Shown here in pieces: positions 33,859 to 42,774 of a stretch of 64,000 bases of DNA. Numbering within the stretch: the stretch's first letter is position 1; every line of letters begins with the position of its first letter. Location: contig JBMNJO010000024.1 of the NCBI GenBank assembly GCA_050951725.1, positions 186,001 to 250,000 on the forward strand, read 5' to 3'. This stretch comes from DTU052 sp050951725 (GTDB lineage: Bacteria > Bacillota > Syntrophomonadia > Syntrophomonadales > DTU052). The translations under genes and the position numbers were made by a program. The notes under the pieces were generated by a model. That model searched no databases. It saw nothing but the letters and a program-made list of their open reading frames with translations, and was not told where the DNA came from.

Positions 33859-35556
33859 CTATGCTTGTTCCTGTTGTTTTTTCATTTTGGCAATCTCTTC
33901 GTCTCTCAGCAACCTCCGGAAGGCTTTACCTACATTGGAGCGTGGAAGTTCTGAACGGAATTCAATGCTTCTCGGCACCTTATAAGCAGCGAGGTGCTCT
34001 CGACAATAGGCAATCAGTTCTTCTTCAGTCACTTCGGCACCTTCTACCAACTGGACAAAGGATTTTACCGTTTCACCACGGTACTCATGGGGTATGCCCA
34101 CGGTAATTGCATCTTTGACCTTGGGATGCTTGAAGAGAACCTCGTCAATATCGCGGGGATAGATGTTGTATCCACCGGCGATGATCAGATCCTTGGAACG
34201 GTCTACAATAAAGATATAGTAGTCCTCATCCATATACGCCAGGTCACCGGTTTTCAACCAGCCGTCCTTAAGCTGGTTGGCGGTTTCCTCCGGGTTATTC
34301 CAGTAATGGGACATGACCAGGGGCGACTTGATCCAGATTTCACCCGTTTCGCCCTGCTTGACCGGCTTGCCGGTTGCAAGGTCAACGATTTTGACTTCGG
34401 TATCAGGGTAGGGTATGCCTATACTTAAGGGCTTCTTGACCCCTTGAATGGGCTGGGTAATACCCAAGGAGGTGGTTTCGCTCATCCCCCAACCTTCACT
34501 GAGGAAGATATTAAGATCATTGGCCTTTTGGATGAGTGGCAACGGACAGGGTGCAGCCCCATTGTTAATCAGGGCGAATCGCTTCGCCAGATTCAGCTCC
34601 TCGGCCCTGGGATGGTTAAGCACCGCCTGCAGCATGGTTGGTACACATGGCCAGAAGGAGAACTCGGGAAAGGCTGCGATGGTATTTAAAACTTCTTCAA
34701 CCTCAAACCGCGGCAGAATAACCTGGGTGGAACCACTCTGCACCGAGTAACACATGGCCACCACCTCTCCATAAACATGGAAGTATGGCAGGGTACAGAA
34801 TACAAAACGCCGGGAAGTTGGTAAACGCCCAATGACCGAACTGCCCCACATTTCAACCATGTAGCATGCAGCTACCACGTTGCGATGGGTCAGTACCGCA
34901 CCCTTGGGAATGCCGGTGGTGCCACCGGTAAACTGAATGATAGCGGGGTCGGTGGGGACGATAGGAATCCGGGGAGGAACGGTGTTGGTGCTCTGCGCAA
35001 GAAGCTCTGTAAAATGGTGCCAACCATCGGGTAATCCAAGTTCTTCCCGGGTACTGGTGGGGGCAGCATCGACGAAATCGGTGATCCTGGTGACCACCAC
35101 CAGAGGGATATCAACAAATTCACATACGGCGTTAACATTAGGAAGAACCGTGTCGAAGGTAAATATACCGGTCATCCCGGTGTTCTCGACACTGAATTGC
35201 AGTTCATCCTTGGTGTACATGGGATTAAGGTTGACCACTATCGCCCCCACAGTTAATAATGCCCAGTAGGCAATAACGAACTGCGGCGAATTAGGCAGGT
35301 AAATTCCCACCCGGTCACCCTTCTTAACCCCCAGCTCAATCAACTTATTTGCCAGGCGGATAACTGTGATGTGCAGCTCCCAAAAAGTGATCTCTGTCCC
35401 ATAGAACCAGGTAGCTGCTTTGTCCCCCTCCACATTGGCCGTGTTGCGCAGTATTTCGGTAGCCGGGAAACTGGGATAATTGATACTCGGAAGGACTACC
35501 GGATCATAGTAACGCAACCAGGGCCGTCTCTCTAACAACTCGTCAGGAATAAGCAA
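33859..35556 (-). CDS. Fatty-acyl-CoA ligase, paralogue 2
   Basis: About 565 residues. A TTG start at 35556 is chosen: GGAGG lies seven bases before it, and the same arrangement recurs before paralogue 3. Motifs are intact: FTGGTTGIPKGAVLTH, YFHVYGEVVA, GWGMSETTSLGI, GWLKTGDLAYMDEDYYIFIVDRSKDLIIAGGYNIYPRDIDE and PRSNVGKAFRR. It is nearly identical to paralogue 3 over long stretches, including the terminator region and the upstream control module, which indicates recent tandem duplication of a whole transcription unit. The acid substrate is unknown. Confidence 0.9.
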   Translation of the reverse strand: MLIPDELLERRPWLRYYDPVVLPSINYPSFPATEILRNTANVEGDKAATWFYGTEITFWELHITVIRLANKLIELGVKKGDRVGIYLPNSPQFVIAYWALLTVGAIVVNLNPMYTKDELQFSVENTGMTGIFTFDTVLPNVNAVCEFVDIPLVVVTRITDFVDAAPTSTREELGLPDGWHHFTELLAQSTNTVPPRIPIVPTDPAIIQFTGGTTGIPKGAVLTHRNVVAACYMVEMWGSSVIGRLPTSRRFVFCTLPYFHVYGEVVAMCYSVQSGSTQVILPRFEVEEVLNTIAAFPEFSFWPCVPTMLQAVLNHPRAEELNLAKRFALINNGAAPCPLPLIQKANDLNIFLSEGWGMSETTSLGITQPIQGVKKPLSIGIPYPDTEVKIVDLATGKPVKQGETGEIWIKSPLVMSHYWNNPEETANQLKDGWLKTGDLAYMDEDYYIFIVDRSKDLIIAGGYNIYPRDIDEVLFKHPKVKDAITVGIPHEYRGETVKSFVQLVEGAEVTEEELIAYCREHLAAYKVPRSIEFRSELPRSNVGKAFRRLLRDEEIAKMKKQQEQA

Positions 35557-35673
35557 ATCATTTACCTCCAATCTCATTTGTTAATAGCAATGCTGGCAAA
35601 TAACTAAATAATTCACAAACCCCTCCTTTCGTGGCGTAATAATCAACAAATACAAAAAATAGGATTGGAAGCT

Positions 35674-35722
35674 ATTTCTAGAACCAGGTATGATTTTCCT
35701 CCAAAATACAATAAAATATTTT
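35674..35722 (-). promoter_or_regulatory. Conserved upstream module of ligase paralogue 2
   Basis: Plus-strand ATTTCTAGA (35674) and AAAATATTTT (35713) are 39 bp apart, start to start, 118-166 bases before the start codon. The same pair at the same spacing occurs upstream of paralogues 3 and 4. TTTCTAGAA-type dyad symmetry suggests a regulator-binding site; the AT-rich half could be a promoter or UP element. Confidence 0.55.
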
Positions 35723-35869
35723 GAACATTTAAATGACTATAAACAATTCAAAGTAATGCGACATATTGAGAAAATTCAGTCCAATTATGTGAGGGTTGAC
35801 AGGCGGGGATAAGCGGTAATACCTGCAGGCTGAGAAAATGCGCTTCCAGACATATAGCGGACATCAAGA

Positions 35870-35900
35870 AAAAACGAAGGGAGTTGCCAAACTCCCCCTC
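35870..35900 (-). terminator. Terminator of ligase paralogue 3
   Basis: The GGGAGTT/AACTCCC stem reads into TTCGTTTTTT on the minus strand, a near copy of the hairpin at 33731. Confidence 0.75.
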
Positions 35901-36000
35901 GTATCGACTGTATCGATATTCTTTTCTTAAGCATAGTCCCCTGGTACCTGATGATGCGGTTCAGGCAGTCATGAATCGTAACCTATCCCCGCAATTTCTA

Positions 36001-37692
36001 CTATGCTTTTTCTTTATTCATTTTGGCAATCTCTTCGTCTCTTAGTTTCCTGCGAAAGGCTTTACCTACATTGGAGCGTGGAAGTTCTGAACGGAATTCA
36101 ATGCTTCTCGGCACCTTATAAGCGGCCAGGTGCTCTCGACAGTAGGCAATCAGTTCTTCTGCAGTCACTTCGGCACCTTCAACTGGCTGCACAAAAGCTT
36201 TCACGGTTTCCCCGCGGTATTCATCGGGTATGCCCACGGTGATGGCGTCTTTGACCTTGGGATGCTTGAAGAGAACCTCATCTATATCGCGGGGATAGAT
36301 GTTGTAACCACCGGCGATGATCAGATCCTTGGAACGGTCTACAATAAAGATGTAATAGTCCTCATCCATATAGGCCAGGTCGCCGGTTTTCAGCCAGCCA
36401 TCCTTCAATTGGTTGGCGGTCTCTTCCGGGTTATTCCAGTAATGAGACATGACCAGGGGCGACTTGATCCAGATTTCACCCGTTTCGCCCTGTTTGACCG
36501 GCTCGCCGGTTGCCAGGTCAATTATTTTGACATCGGTATCAGGGTAGGGTATGCCTATACTCAAAGGTTTCTTGACCCCTTGAATAGGCTGGGTGATTCC
36601 CAGAGAGGTGGTTTCGCTCATACCCCAGCCCTCGGACAGGAAAATGTTCAGATCGTTGGCTCTCTGAATGAGTGGCAGCGGGCAGGGTGCAGCACCACTG
36701 TTGATCAGGGCGAACCGCTTAGCCATATTGATTTCCTCGGCCCGGGGATGGAACAAGACCGCCTGCAGCATGGTGGGTACGACCGGCCAGAAAGAGTATT
36801 CCGGAAATGCTGCAATGGTGTTCATAACCTCGTCGGGCTCAAAGCGCGGCAGAATAACCATGGTGGAAGCACCCTGGACTGAGGTACACAAGGCCACAAT
36901 CTCTCCATAAACATGGAAAAAGGGCAGGGTACAGAGCACGCGTTTCCTGGAGGTTGGCAGACGTCCAATTACTGAGCTGCCCCACATTTCACACTGGATA
37001 CTGGCCGCTACCACGTTCCGGTGGGTCAGAACCGCTCCCTTGGGGACGCCGGTGGTTCCGCCGGTAAATTGAATGATGGCCGGATCGGCGGGGACGATGG
37101 GAATCCGAGGCGGAATAGTGTTTTGACTCTGCTCCAGCAACTCAGAATAGTGATGCCAGCCCTCGGGCAATCCCAGATCTTCCCGGGTACTGGTGGGGGC
37201 AGCATCAACGAAATCGGTTATCCGGGTTACAATAACCAAGGGAATTTGATAGGATTCAGTAACGGCTTTGATTGCGGGGAGAGCCATGTCAAAGGTAAAC
37301 AACCCGGTCGTTTCCGTGTTTTCGATACAGAACAGCAACTCATCCTTAGTGTACAAAGGATTGAGGTTGACCACTATCGCCCCCACGGTCAGCAAAGCCC
37401 AGTAGGCGATAACGAACTGCGGTGAGTTGGGCAGGTGGATTCCGACCCGGTCACCCTTCTTGACGCCCAGCTCAATCAGCTTATTTGCCAGGCGGATAAC
37501 TGTAATGTGTAGTTCCCAATAAGTAATCTCCGTCCCAAAAAACCAGGTAGCCGTTTGGTCCCCTTCTACATTGGCGGTGTTGCGCAGTATTTCCGTGGCC
37601 GGGAAACTTGGATAGTTGATTACCGGCTCTACAACCGGATCATAGTGGCGCAACCAGGGCCTTTTCGCTAACAATTCATCCGGAATTATCAA
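36001..37692 (-). CDS. Fatty-acyl-CoA ligase, paralogue 3
   Basis: A 563-residue protein with a TTG start at 37692 preceded by GGAGG. All adenylation motifs are present (FTGGTTGVPKGAVLTH, FFHVYGEIVA, GWGMSETTSLGI, KTGDLAYMDEDYYIFIVDRSKDLIIAGGYNIYPRDIDE, PRSNVGKAFRRKLRD). Most differences from paralogue 2 fall in the N-terminal substrate-proximal half (residues ~100-320, for example AIKAVTESYQIPLVIV versus NVNAVCEFVDIPLVVV), while the C-terminal domain is almost unchanged. That would fit divergence in acid preference. Probably its own transcription unit, given the terminators on both sides. Confidence 0.9.
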   Translation of the reverse strand: MIIPDELLAKRPWLRHYDPVVEPVINYPSFPATEILRNTANVEGDQTATWFFGTEITYWELHITVIRLANKLIELGVKKGDRVGIHLPNSPQFVIAYWALLTVGAIVVNLNPLYTKDELLFCIENTETTGLFTFDMALPAIKAVTESYQIPLVIVTRITDFVDAAPTSTREDLGLPEGWHHYSELLEQSQNTIPPRIPIVPADPAIIQFTGGTTGVPKGAVLTHRNVVAASIQCEMWGSSVIGRLPTSRKRVLCTLPFFHVYGEIVALCTSVQGASTMVILPRFEPDEVMNTIAAFPEYSFWPVVPTMLQAVLFHPRAEEINMAKRFALINSGAAPCPLPLIQRANDLNIFLSEGWGMSETTSLGITQPIQGVKKPLSIGIPYPDTDVKIIDLATGEPVKQGETGEIWIKSPLVMSHYWNNPEETANQLKDGWLKTGDLAYMDEDYYIFIVDRSKDLIIAGGYNIYPRDIDEVLFKHPKVKDAITVGIPDEYRGETVKAFVQPVEGAEVTAEELIAYCREHLAAYKVPRSIEFRSELPRSNVGKAFRRKLRDEEIAKMNKEKA

Positions 37693-38025
37693 ACCATTCT
37701 ACCTCCAATCTCATAACAAAAAGTGATGCTGACAACCGATAGTACTTTTTACGAATCACCCCTTTCAAACCAGATAGGATCAATAGATGGCATACTTGAG
37801 GCATAGGAACTATTTCTAGAGGCAAATGCAATATCCCTTCCGAACAATTAAAATATTTAGAACATTATAATTAAAATAAAAAATTCGAAAAAGTACTATG
37901 AATTATGAATATTATGTCTAATTTTGCTGGTCGAAAGCGGAGGAGTTCTGAACCGGGACAAGTAAAGGAAGTACCTCAATTCAAAAAAGCGATATGGTTA
38001 AATGATGCTGCCTTCGGAAGTGAAA
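37693..38025. other. Spacer between ligase paralogues 3 and 4
   Basis: Besides the shared upstream module (37812-37858) the 333 bases are AT-rich and carry no credible gene or terminator. Confidence 0.4.
37812..37858 (-). promoter_or_regulatory. Conserved upstream module of ligase paralogue 3
   Basis: ATTTCTAGA (37812) and AAAATATTT (37850) are 38 bp apart. Flanking bases (GGAACTATTTCTAGA, GAACATT) also match paralogue 2's leader, so ~75 bp is homologous. Confidence 0.55.
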
Positions 38026-39693
38026 TCACTTTCCGTCGCGGAGTAGCCGGCGCAGAGCCTTACCTACCCCCGACCGGGGAAGTTCACTTCTGAATTCTAT
38101 ACTGGTTGGTACTTTGTAGGCTGCCAGGTGTTGGCGACAGAAACTGATGATTTCCTCTTCAGTGACAGTGGCACCTTCTACTAACTGCACAAAGGATTTG
38201 ACGGTCTCTCCCCGGTATTCGTCAGGAATTCCTACAGTTATGACGTCCTTGACCTTGGGATGTTTGAAGATAACCTCATCGATATCGCGAGGATAGATGT
38301 TGTATCCACCGGCAATGATCAGGTCCTTGGAACGGTCGACGATGAAAATGTAGCCATCCTCATCCATATAGGCAACATCTCCAGTGTGAAGCCAACCATC
38401 CTTCAATTGATTGGCAGTTTCTTCCGGATTATTCCAATAGCCTTTCATCACCAGCGGCGAGCGTATCACGATTTCGCCCCTTTCGCCCCGGGGCAGTTCC
38501 TCTCCGGTGTTGATGTCAATTATTTTAATATCCGTATTGGGGAAGGGGGGGCCAATGCTAAGAGCTTTTTTCAGGCCGCGGAAGGGATTGCAGATTCCCA
38601 GGGAAGTGGTTTCGCTCATTCCCCATCCTTCGGCTATGAAGATGTTCATATTCTTGGCCTTATTCAAGACCTCCAAAGGAATGGGTGCCGCACCATTGAT
38701 AAATATTCCTATCTTTACGCCCAGGTTCAGTTCCTGAGCGCGGGGATGATTAATGATAGCATTGATCATGGTGGGTACCGCCGGGAAAAATGAGATGTCC
38801 TTGAAAAGAGCCAGGGTATTCATGACCTCATCAATCTCAAATCGAGGGAGGATTACCTGGGTTGAGGTGCTCAAAATGGAGTAACACATCGCTACAATCT
38901 CACCATAGACGTGGAAATATGGCAGAACGGCCATGGTGAACCTTCTATCCAAGGGGTATTGATTAAGAATTGGTCCCCCCCAGATCAGCACACTGTGAGC
39001 CGCCGCTACCAGGTTGCGGTGGGTAAGAATGGCCCCTTTAGGTATGCCAGTAGTACCACCGGTGAATTGAATTACCGCCGGGTCCTCTGGATCTATAGGA
39101 ACGGGCGGAGGTATTTCGTTGGTGCTGTTCTCTAGAACCTGTGAAAAATGAAGCCAGTTATCCTCAAGGCCCAGTTCTTCCCGTGTGCTGACACCTGCTC
39201 CGGTAACAAAATCAGTCAGTCTGGTTACCAGAACCTGTTTCAAGCCAAGTTTCTGGTTGAGCGGCCTGACCAGGGGCAGAACAGTATCAAAAGTAATCAG
39301 ACCGGTCATGCTGGTATTTTCGGCTATTGCAGTTAACTCGCCCAGCGTGTACATGGGGTTTAGGTTTACCACAATAGCTCCAATGGAAATCAGTGACCAA
39401 AAGGAAATAATAAATTGCGGGCAGTTGGGCAGCAAAATACCTACCCGATCGCCCTTTTGAACTCCCAGCTCCAAAAATGCGTTGGCCAGCCTTATAACCT
39501 TAAGCTGAAGGTCCCAAAAGCTGATTTCGGTGCCGTAAAACCAGGTAGCGGCCTTTTCTGCGTCCAGATTGGCTCCGATACGAAGCATCTCGTGGGCAGG
39601 AAAATCCGGAAAGTTAATCTCTGCCGGCACTCCAATGTCATACTTGGTTACCCACGGCCTTTTTTCTAATATCTCCGCGGTATAACTAATCAA
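38026..39693 (-). CDS. Fatty-acyl-CoA ligase, paralogue 4
   Basis: A 555-residue protein with a TTG start at 39693 and GGAGGGG five to six bases upstream. Motifs: FTGGTTGIPKGAILTH, YFHVYGEIVA, GWGMSETTSLGI, GWLHTGDVAYMDEDGYIFIVDRSKDLIIAGGYNIYPRDIDE and PRSGVGKALRR. It ends RRLLRDGK, about ten residues short of its siblings, with the catalytic lysine region still present. It is more divergent than paralogues 2 and 3 but shares their upstream module, so common regulation is likely. No terminator is seen directly after it. Confidence 0.9.
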   Translation of the reverse strand: MISYTAEILEKRPWVTKYDIGVPAEINFPDFPAHEMLRIGANLDAEKAATWFYGTEISFWDLQLKVIRLANAFLELGVQKGDRVGILLPNCPQFIISFWSLISIGAIVVNLNPMYTLGELTAIAENTSMTGLITFDTVLPLVRPLNQKLGLKQVLVTRLTDFVTGAGVSTREELGLEDNWLHFSQVLENSTNEIPPPVPIDPEDPAVIQFTGGTTGIPKGAILTHRNLVAAAHSVLIWGGPILNQYPLDRRFTMAVLPYFHVYGEIVAMCYSILSTSTQVILPRFEIDEVMNTLALFKDISFFPAVPTMINAIINHPRAQELNLGVKIGIFINGAAPIPLEVLNKAKNMNIFIAEGWGMSETTSLGICNPFRGLKKALSIGPPFPNTDIKIIDINTGEELPRGERGEIVIRSPLVMKGYWNNPEETANQLKDGWLHTGDVAYMDEDGYIFIVDRSKDLIIAGGYNIYPRDIDEVIFKHPKVKDVITVGIPDEYRGETVKSFVQLVEGATVTEEEIISFCRQHLAAYKVPTSIEFRSELPRSGVGKALRRLLRDGK

Positions 39694-40031
39694 ACCAACC
39701 CCTCCTTCGCGGTATTTAATACCAGAAAAACGTCACTATCCTCCTCTCTTTTGCAATTCCAATCCACCATTATCATTATGCTCAAACCTCCATTTCTAGA
39801 AATATAATCTAAATCCTGCCCAATCTAACTAAATATTTTAAATTAATTAAACAAAGAAAATTATCAAACAAAAGCAAATAATTTCGATGCTGGAGACAGT
39901 CAAGGTACCACCAGTTATGGCCGGGCAAAGTCTGAGGTGTTTTAAAAGCAAATTACTGGAAATAATTGGACTACATGACCGGAGACATTCCGGTTCAGAT
40001 TAATAACCGTATGAGGGGAGGACTCTTCAAA
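39694..40031. other. Divergent intergenic region between ligase 4 and the envelope genes
   Basis: Strongly AT-rich from 39780 to 39890, including the ligase module. No other gene is seen. Confidence 0.4.
39792..39839 (-). promoter_or_regulatory. Conserved upstream module of ligase paralogue 4
   Basis: ATTTCTAGA (39792) and AAATATTTT (39831) at the same spacing as upstream of paralogues 2 and 3, 99-146 bases before the TTG start; other flanking sequence has diverged. Confidence 0.5.
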
Positions 40032-40226
40032 ATGCATAATGTGGGAACAATTGAGAAGAGGACCGCTTTCCGTAATTATGGGCGAAGGAAGGTGCTCAAA
40101 GCGAGTAATTTTGAGAAGGCTTTTGACCAGGTCAATAGAACCCTGGGAGTTGGAATGACCTGGGTAGCAGGCCTCAGCATGTTCTACCTTCTGGTGCACA
40201 TTTTGAGGTGGATGAGTAATGGATAA
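40032..40226 (+). CDS. Small membrane protein, unknown
   Basis: A 64-residue frame starting MHNVGTIEKRTAFRNYG. GGGGAGG lies about ten bases before the ATG, and the gene overlaps the next start by 8 nt, supporting real, coupled translation. The C-terminal half holds one probable transmembrane helix (TWVAGLSMFYLLVHILRW); the N-terminal half is basic (RRKVLKASNFEK). No family recognised. Probably co-expressed with the LysM/3D protein. Confidence is limited by the short length. Confidence 0.45.
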   Translation: MHNVGTIEKRTAFRNYGRRKVLKASNFEKAFDQVNRTLGVGMTWVAGLSMFYLLVHILRWMSNG

Positions 40227-40815
40227 GAATCGAAAAATGGCAGTCGGATTTCTGATTGTGTTCCTGGCAGGAAGTCTATTGTTTAATGTTAGTAATGCTC
40301 TTGCCGCTCCCGCAGTAACTTACAAAATTGTAACGGTTCAACGCGGGGACTCTCTGTGGAAAATAGCCCAAACCCACTGCCCCAACCGGAATACCAGGGA
40401 AGTGGTGGATGAGATGTACCGGCTGAATAAAATAGGTAAATACATTTACGCCGGGAACCAGCTCAAGGTTCCATTGGATACCCCCAGGTCAACCCGCCCG
40501 TCAACTGCAGCCAGCCGTGGTCTGGTGGGACGGGAATTGGCGTGTATAGCTACTGCTTATACCCATACTGGATACCGTACGGCAACCATGACCTGGCCTC
40601 AGGAGAAGCGGACCATAGCTGTGGATCCGTCTGTAATTCCCCTGAAATCAAGGGTTTACGTAACCTGCGACACCTGGCCGAGTATCAACGGGATTTATAT
40701 CGCCGAAGATACCGGCGGTTTTATCAAGGGGAACCGGGTGGACCTGTTTATGAACAGCAGAGACCAGGCCATTCTCTGGGGACGAAGGACGGTAACAGTC
40801 AGGATTCTGGACTAA
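40219..40815 (+). CDS. Exported LysM and 3D-domain protein
   Basis: A 198-residue protein with a signal peptide (MAVGFLIVFLAGSLLF..ALA). Residues ~35-85 are a LysM peptidoglycan-binding module (YKIVTVQRGDSLWKIAQ..YAGNQLKVP). Residues ~110-195 are a 3D (three-aspartate) domain with the double-psi barrel of YabE/MltA-like enzymes: IAVDPSVIPLKSRVYV, IAEDTGGFIKGNRVDLF. The three signature aspartates (AVDP, AEDTGG, RVDLF) are all present. Such proteins bind and probably remodel peptidoglycan, often linked to resuscitation or germination in Firmicutes. Confidence 0.9.
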   Translation: MDKNRKMAVGFLIVFLAGSLLFNVSNALAAPAVTYKIVTVQRGDSLWKIAQTHCPNRNTREVVDEMYRLNKIGKYIYAGNQLKVPLDTPRSTRPSTAASRGLVGRELACIATAYTHTGYRTATMTWPQEKRTIAVDPSVIPLKSRVYVTCDTWPSINGIYIAEDTGGFIKGNRVDLFMNSRDQAILWGRRTVTVRILD

Positions 40816-40956
40816 GAATGCTCGGTAAGAAGTGCAGAGGTCTCGGGAACGGATTTCGAGGCCTCTTTCATATTCTAACCTATTGCTCCAACCCGGAATT
40901 AATCTGCAGTGAGCGAGGATACAATATAAGGACAGTTTGCGATTGGGGGAAAAGGT

Positions 40957-41478
40957 GTGAAACCTGGAGGCGAGTATTTCCTGGGCCTTCTCTTAATAAT
41001 CGCCGGGGCGGTTCTTATCCTGAGACATTACTTTCATTTCAATATCCCGGCTGCGAGGACGATTCTGGCGTTGAGCCTGATCTGCCTGGGGGTAAGCATC
41101 CTCTGGGGAGGCTTCAAGATCGGCGAGGCCAACATGATTGTCTTTAATCAGGGAAAACTGGCAATCGACGATCGTTACCAGGAGTTCAGCCTGATATTTG
41201 CCAACGGAGAGGTGGACCTGCCCGCGGAAATCACCTCCCAGGTGAGCGAGCGCAAGAAGGTTAATGTAATCTTTTCCCACGGCGAGCTCCGGATCAAATC
41301 TGACCTTCCGGTGTTAATCAATGCGGATTCAGCTTTCGCCAGTTCACGTTTTCCGGACGGTGCCAAGGTTAACTTCGGAAGCTACACCTACCGGTCCAAG
41401 GGTTATAAAGAGGGTGAAAACTACCTGTTTATCGAGGTCAGTGTGGTCTTCGGGGATTTCCGGGTCATTCAGGATTAA
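40957..41478 (+). CDS. LiaF-like membrane protein
   Basis: 173 residues from a GTG at 40957 with AAAAGG upstream. Two N-terminal transmembrane helices (~8-25 FLGLLLIIAGAVLILRHY, ~33-50 ARTILALSLICLGVSILWGG) are followed by a beta-rich domain (IFANGEVDLPAEITSQVSERKKVNVIFSHGELRI..FIEVSVVFGDFRVI). This is the layout of LiaF/DUF5668-type proteins that restrain cell-envelope stress systems. The C-terminal repeats of short beta turns support a beta-helix-like fold. It follows the LysM/3D gene by 142 bases. The nearest two-component system starts 2.8 kb away and is not evidently linked. Confidence 0.65.
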   Translation: MKPGGEYFLGLLLIIAGAVLILRHYFHFNIPAARTILALSLICLGVSILWGGFKIGEANMIVFNQGKLAIDDRYQEFSLIFANGEVDLPAEITSQVSERKKVNVIFSHGELRIKSDLPVLINADSAFASSRFPDGAKVNFGSYTYRSKGYKEGENYLFIEVSVVFGDFRVIQD

Positions 41479-41771
41479 AGACGCAGATTTTTAAAGAGAC
41501 CATCATGCCGATATACCGATAACTGCTTCGCCTTAACCAGAAAAGATTGTCCTTTCCAACTATCGCTGTAAACCCATCGCAGGGGTACCAATTCCTATTC
41601 TCGGAGGGGATTTACTACACCGTAACCTGCCGTTCCGAGACCTTACCCAAATACGAGTTGAGGCATGGAAAAATCGACCTGCCGCCCTGTAAGTAAAAGG
41701 GAATTAAACCTGCGTGTCGAACTCAATAATGATTGACGAGCAATAATTAACACGCAAGGAGTAAGGGAAAA

Positions 41772-42647
41772 ATGCTGTTTCAAGTCGGCAGGAAAGTTTA
41801 TGTTGTCTTTAATGAGGACGGATATACCTATGGGAATTGTATGCTGGTTGAAGATGACGTTCGATTGTTGATCGACAGCGGGGCGGGTAGAGAACTGGAC
41901 AAAGTTCAGCCCGAGAACATTGATATCCTGATCAATACCCATCACCATTACGATCATGTGCGCGATAATGAACTGTTCACCAGGGCCCGGGTCCTGCTTC
42001 ATCCGACCGAACATCCATCTATTCAAGACCTGGAAAAAGTCATGGCCGTTCATGGATGGGATGAGCTGATGAGTCATAAGCTAAGCGACATGCAAGAGGT
42101 GAATCCCAATGATCTGCCGGAGCCCTGGAGGGTGGACGGGGAGATAAATGACGGTCAGGTAATTGATTGTGGCTCCACCAAATTCGTGGTTCTTCATACC
42201 CCGGGCCATTCCAAAGGCCATTGCGCGTTCTATTTTCCCGAAGAGGACCTGGTCTTTCTGGGGGATATCTGTTTGACCAGGGTGGGGCCGTGGTACGGTG
42301 AGGCGGATGCTGACCTGAACGAATTCATTGATTCTATCAACCGGATAATAGAAATGAAACCGGGTCGGGTAGTTACCAGTCATGTAAACCAGGTATTTGA
42401 TAACCCCGGTGTGGTTCTGAGTGAGTACCGTGACCGTATACTCAAACGGGAGAAGAGGATACTGCGAGAGATCAAGGCCAATCCCAGTACCATTGACCAG
42501 TTGGCGGACAAACACCTTATATACCGCCAGCATCCATCACTTCCAGTGCTGTTCTGGGAAAAATCCATGCTCAAAAATCACCTGCAACGAATGATCAAAC
42601 TTGGCCTGGTGAAAGAAATAGATAACGGTGTTTATGGATCTAAATAG
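41772..42647 (+). CDS. MBL-fold metallo-hydrolase, paralogue A
   Basis: A 291-residue cytosolic protein. The metal-binding signature INTHHHYDHVRD (HxHxDH) is followed by TPGHSKGHCAFYFPEEDLVFLGDIC, supplying the third His and bridging Asp, and TSHVNQVFD near residue 205. About 65 residues beyond the beta-lactamase fold form a helical C-terminal region (EKRILREIKANPSTIDQLADKHL) resembling the winged-helix tail of LACTB2-like hydrolases. The substrate is unknown: thioester, lactone or nucleic acid are possible. A close relative lies at 47311. The ~290 bases upstream hold nothing recognisable. Confidence 0.85.
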   Translation: MLFQVGRKVYVVFNEDGYTYGNCMLVEDDVRLLIDSGAGRELDKVQPENIDILINTHHHYDHVRDNELFTRARVLLHPTEHPSIQDLEKVMAVHGWDELMSHKLSDMQEVNPNDLPEPWRVDGEINDGQVIDCGSTKFVVLHTPGHSKGHCAFYFPEEDLVFLGDICLTRVGPWYGEADADLNEFIDSINRIIEMKPGRVVTSHVNQVFDNPGVVLSEYRDRILKREKRILREIKANPSTIDQLADKHLIYRQHPSLPVLFWEKSMLKNHLQRMIKLGLVKEIDNGVYGSK

Positions 42648-42774
42648 CGTGGAGTCAGAACAGGTATGTTCAAATGTAACAGCCTGACTGCAGGTGCGGT
42701 TAACGAAATAAGAGAACCTTTCTGCGTTGGTCCGCTGTATCTGACTGGGGTGGCATCATTTAGGCATTGGAGTG

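Larger units (their letters stand above)
35557..36000. other. Spacer between ligase paralogues 2 and 3
   Basis: It holds the upstream module of paralogue 2 (35674-35722) and the terminator of paralogue 3 (35870-35900). No coding gene. Confidence 0.5.

Noticed and set aside
37786..37803. Sigma-54-like TGGCATACTTGAGGCA on the plus strand
   Set aside because: GG-N10-GC spacing is present, but the -12 part is AGGCA, not TTGC, and no plus-strand gene follows; the flanking ligases are on the other strand.
37839..37860. Weak sigma-54-like spacing in the leader of ligase paralogue 3
   Set aside because: CGGAAGGGATATTGCA has the spacing but a poor -24 element, and it is not conserved in the leaders of paralogues 2 and 4.
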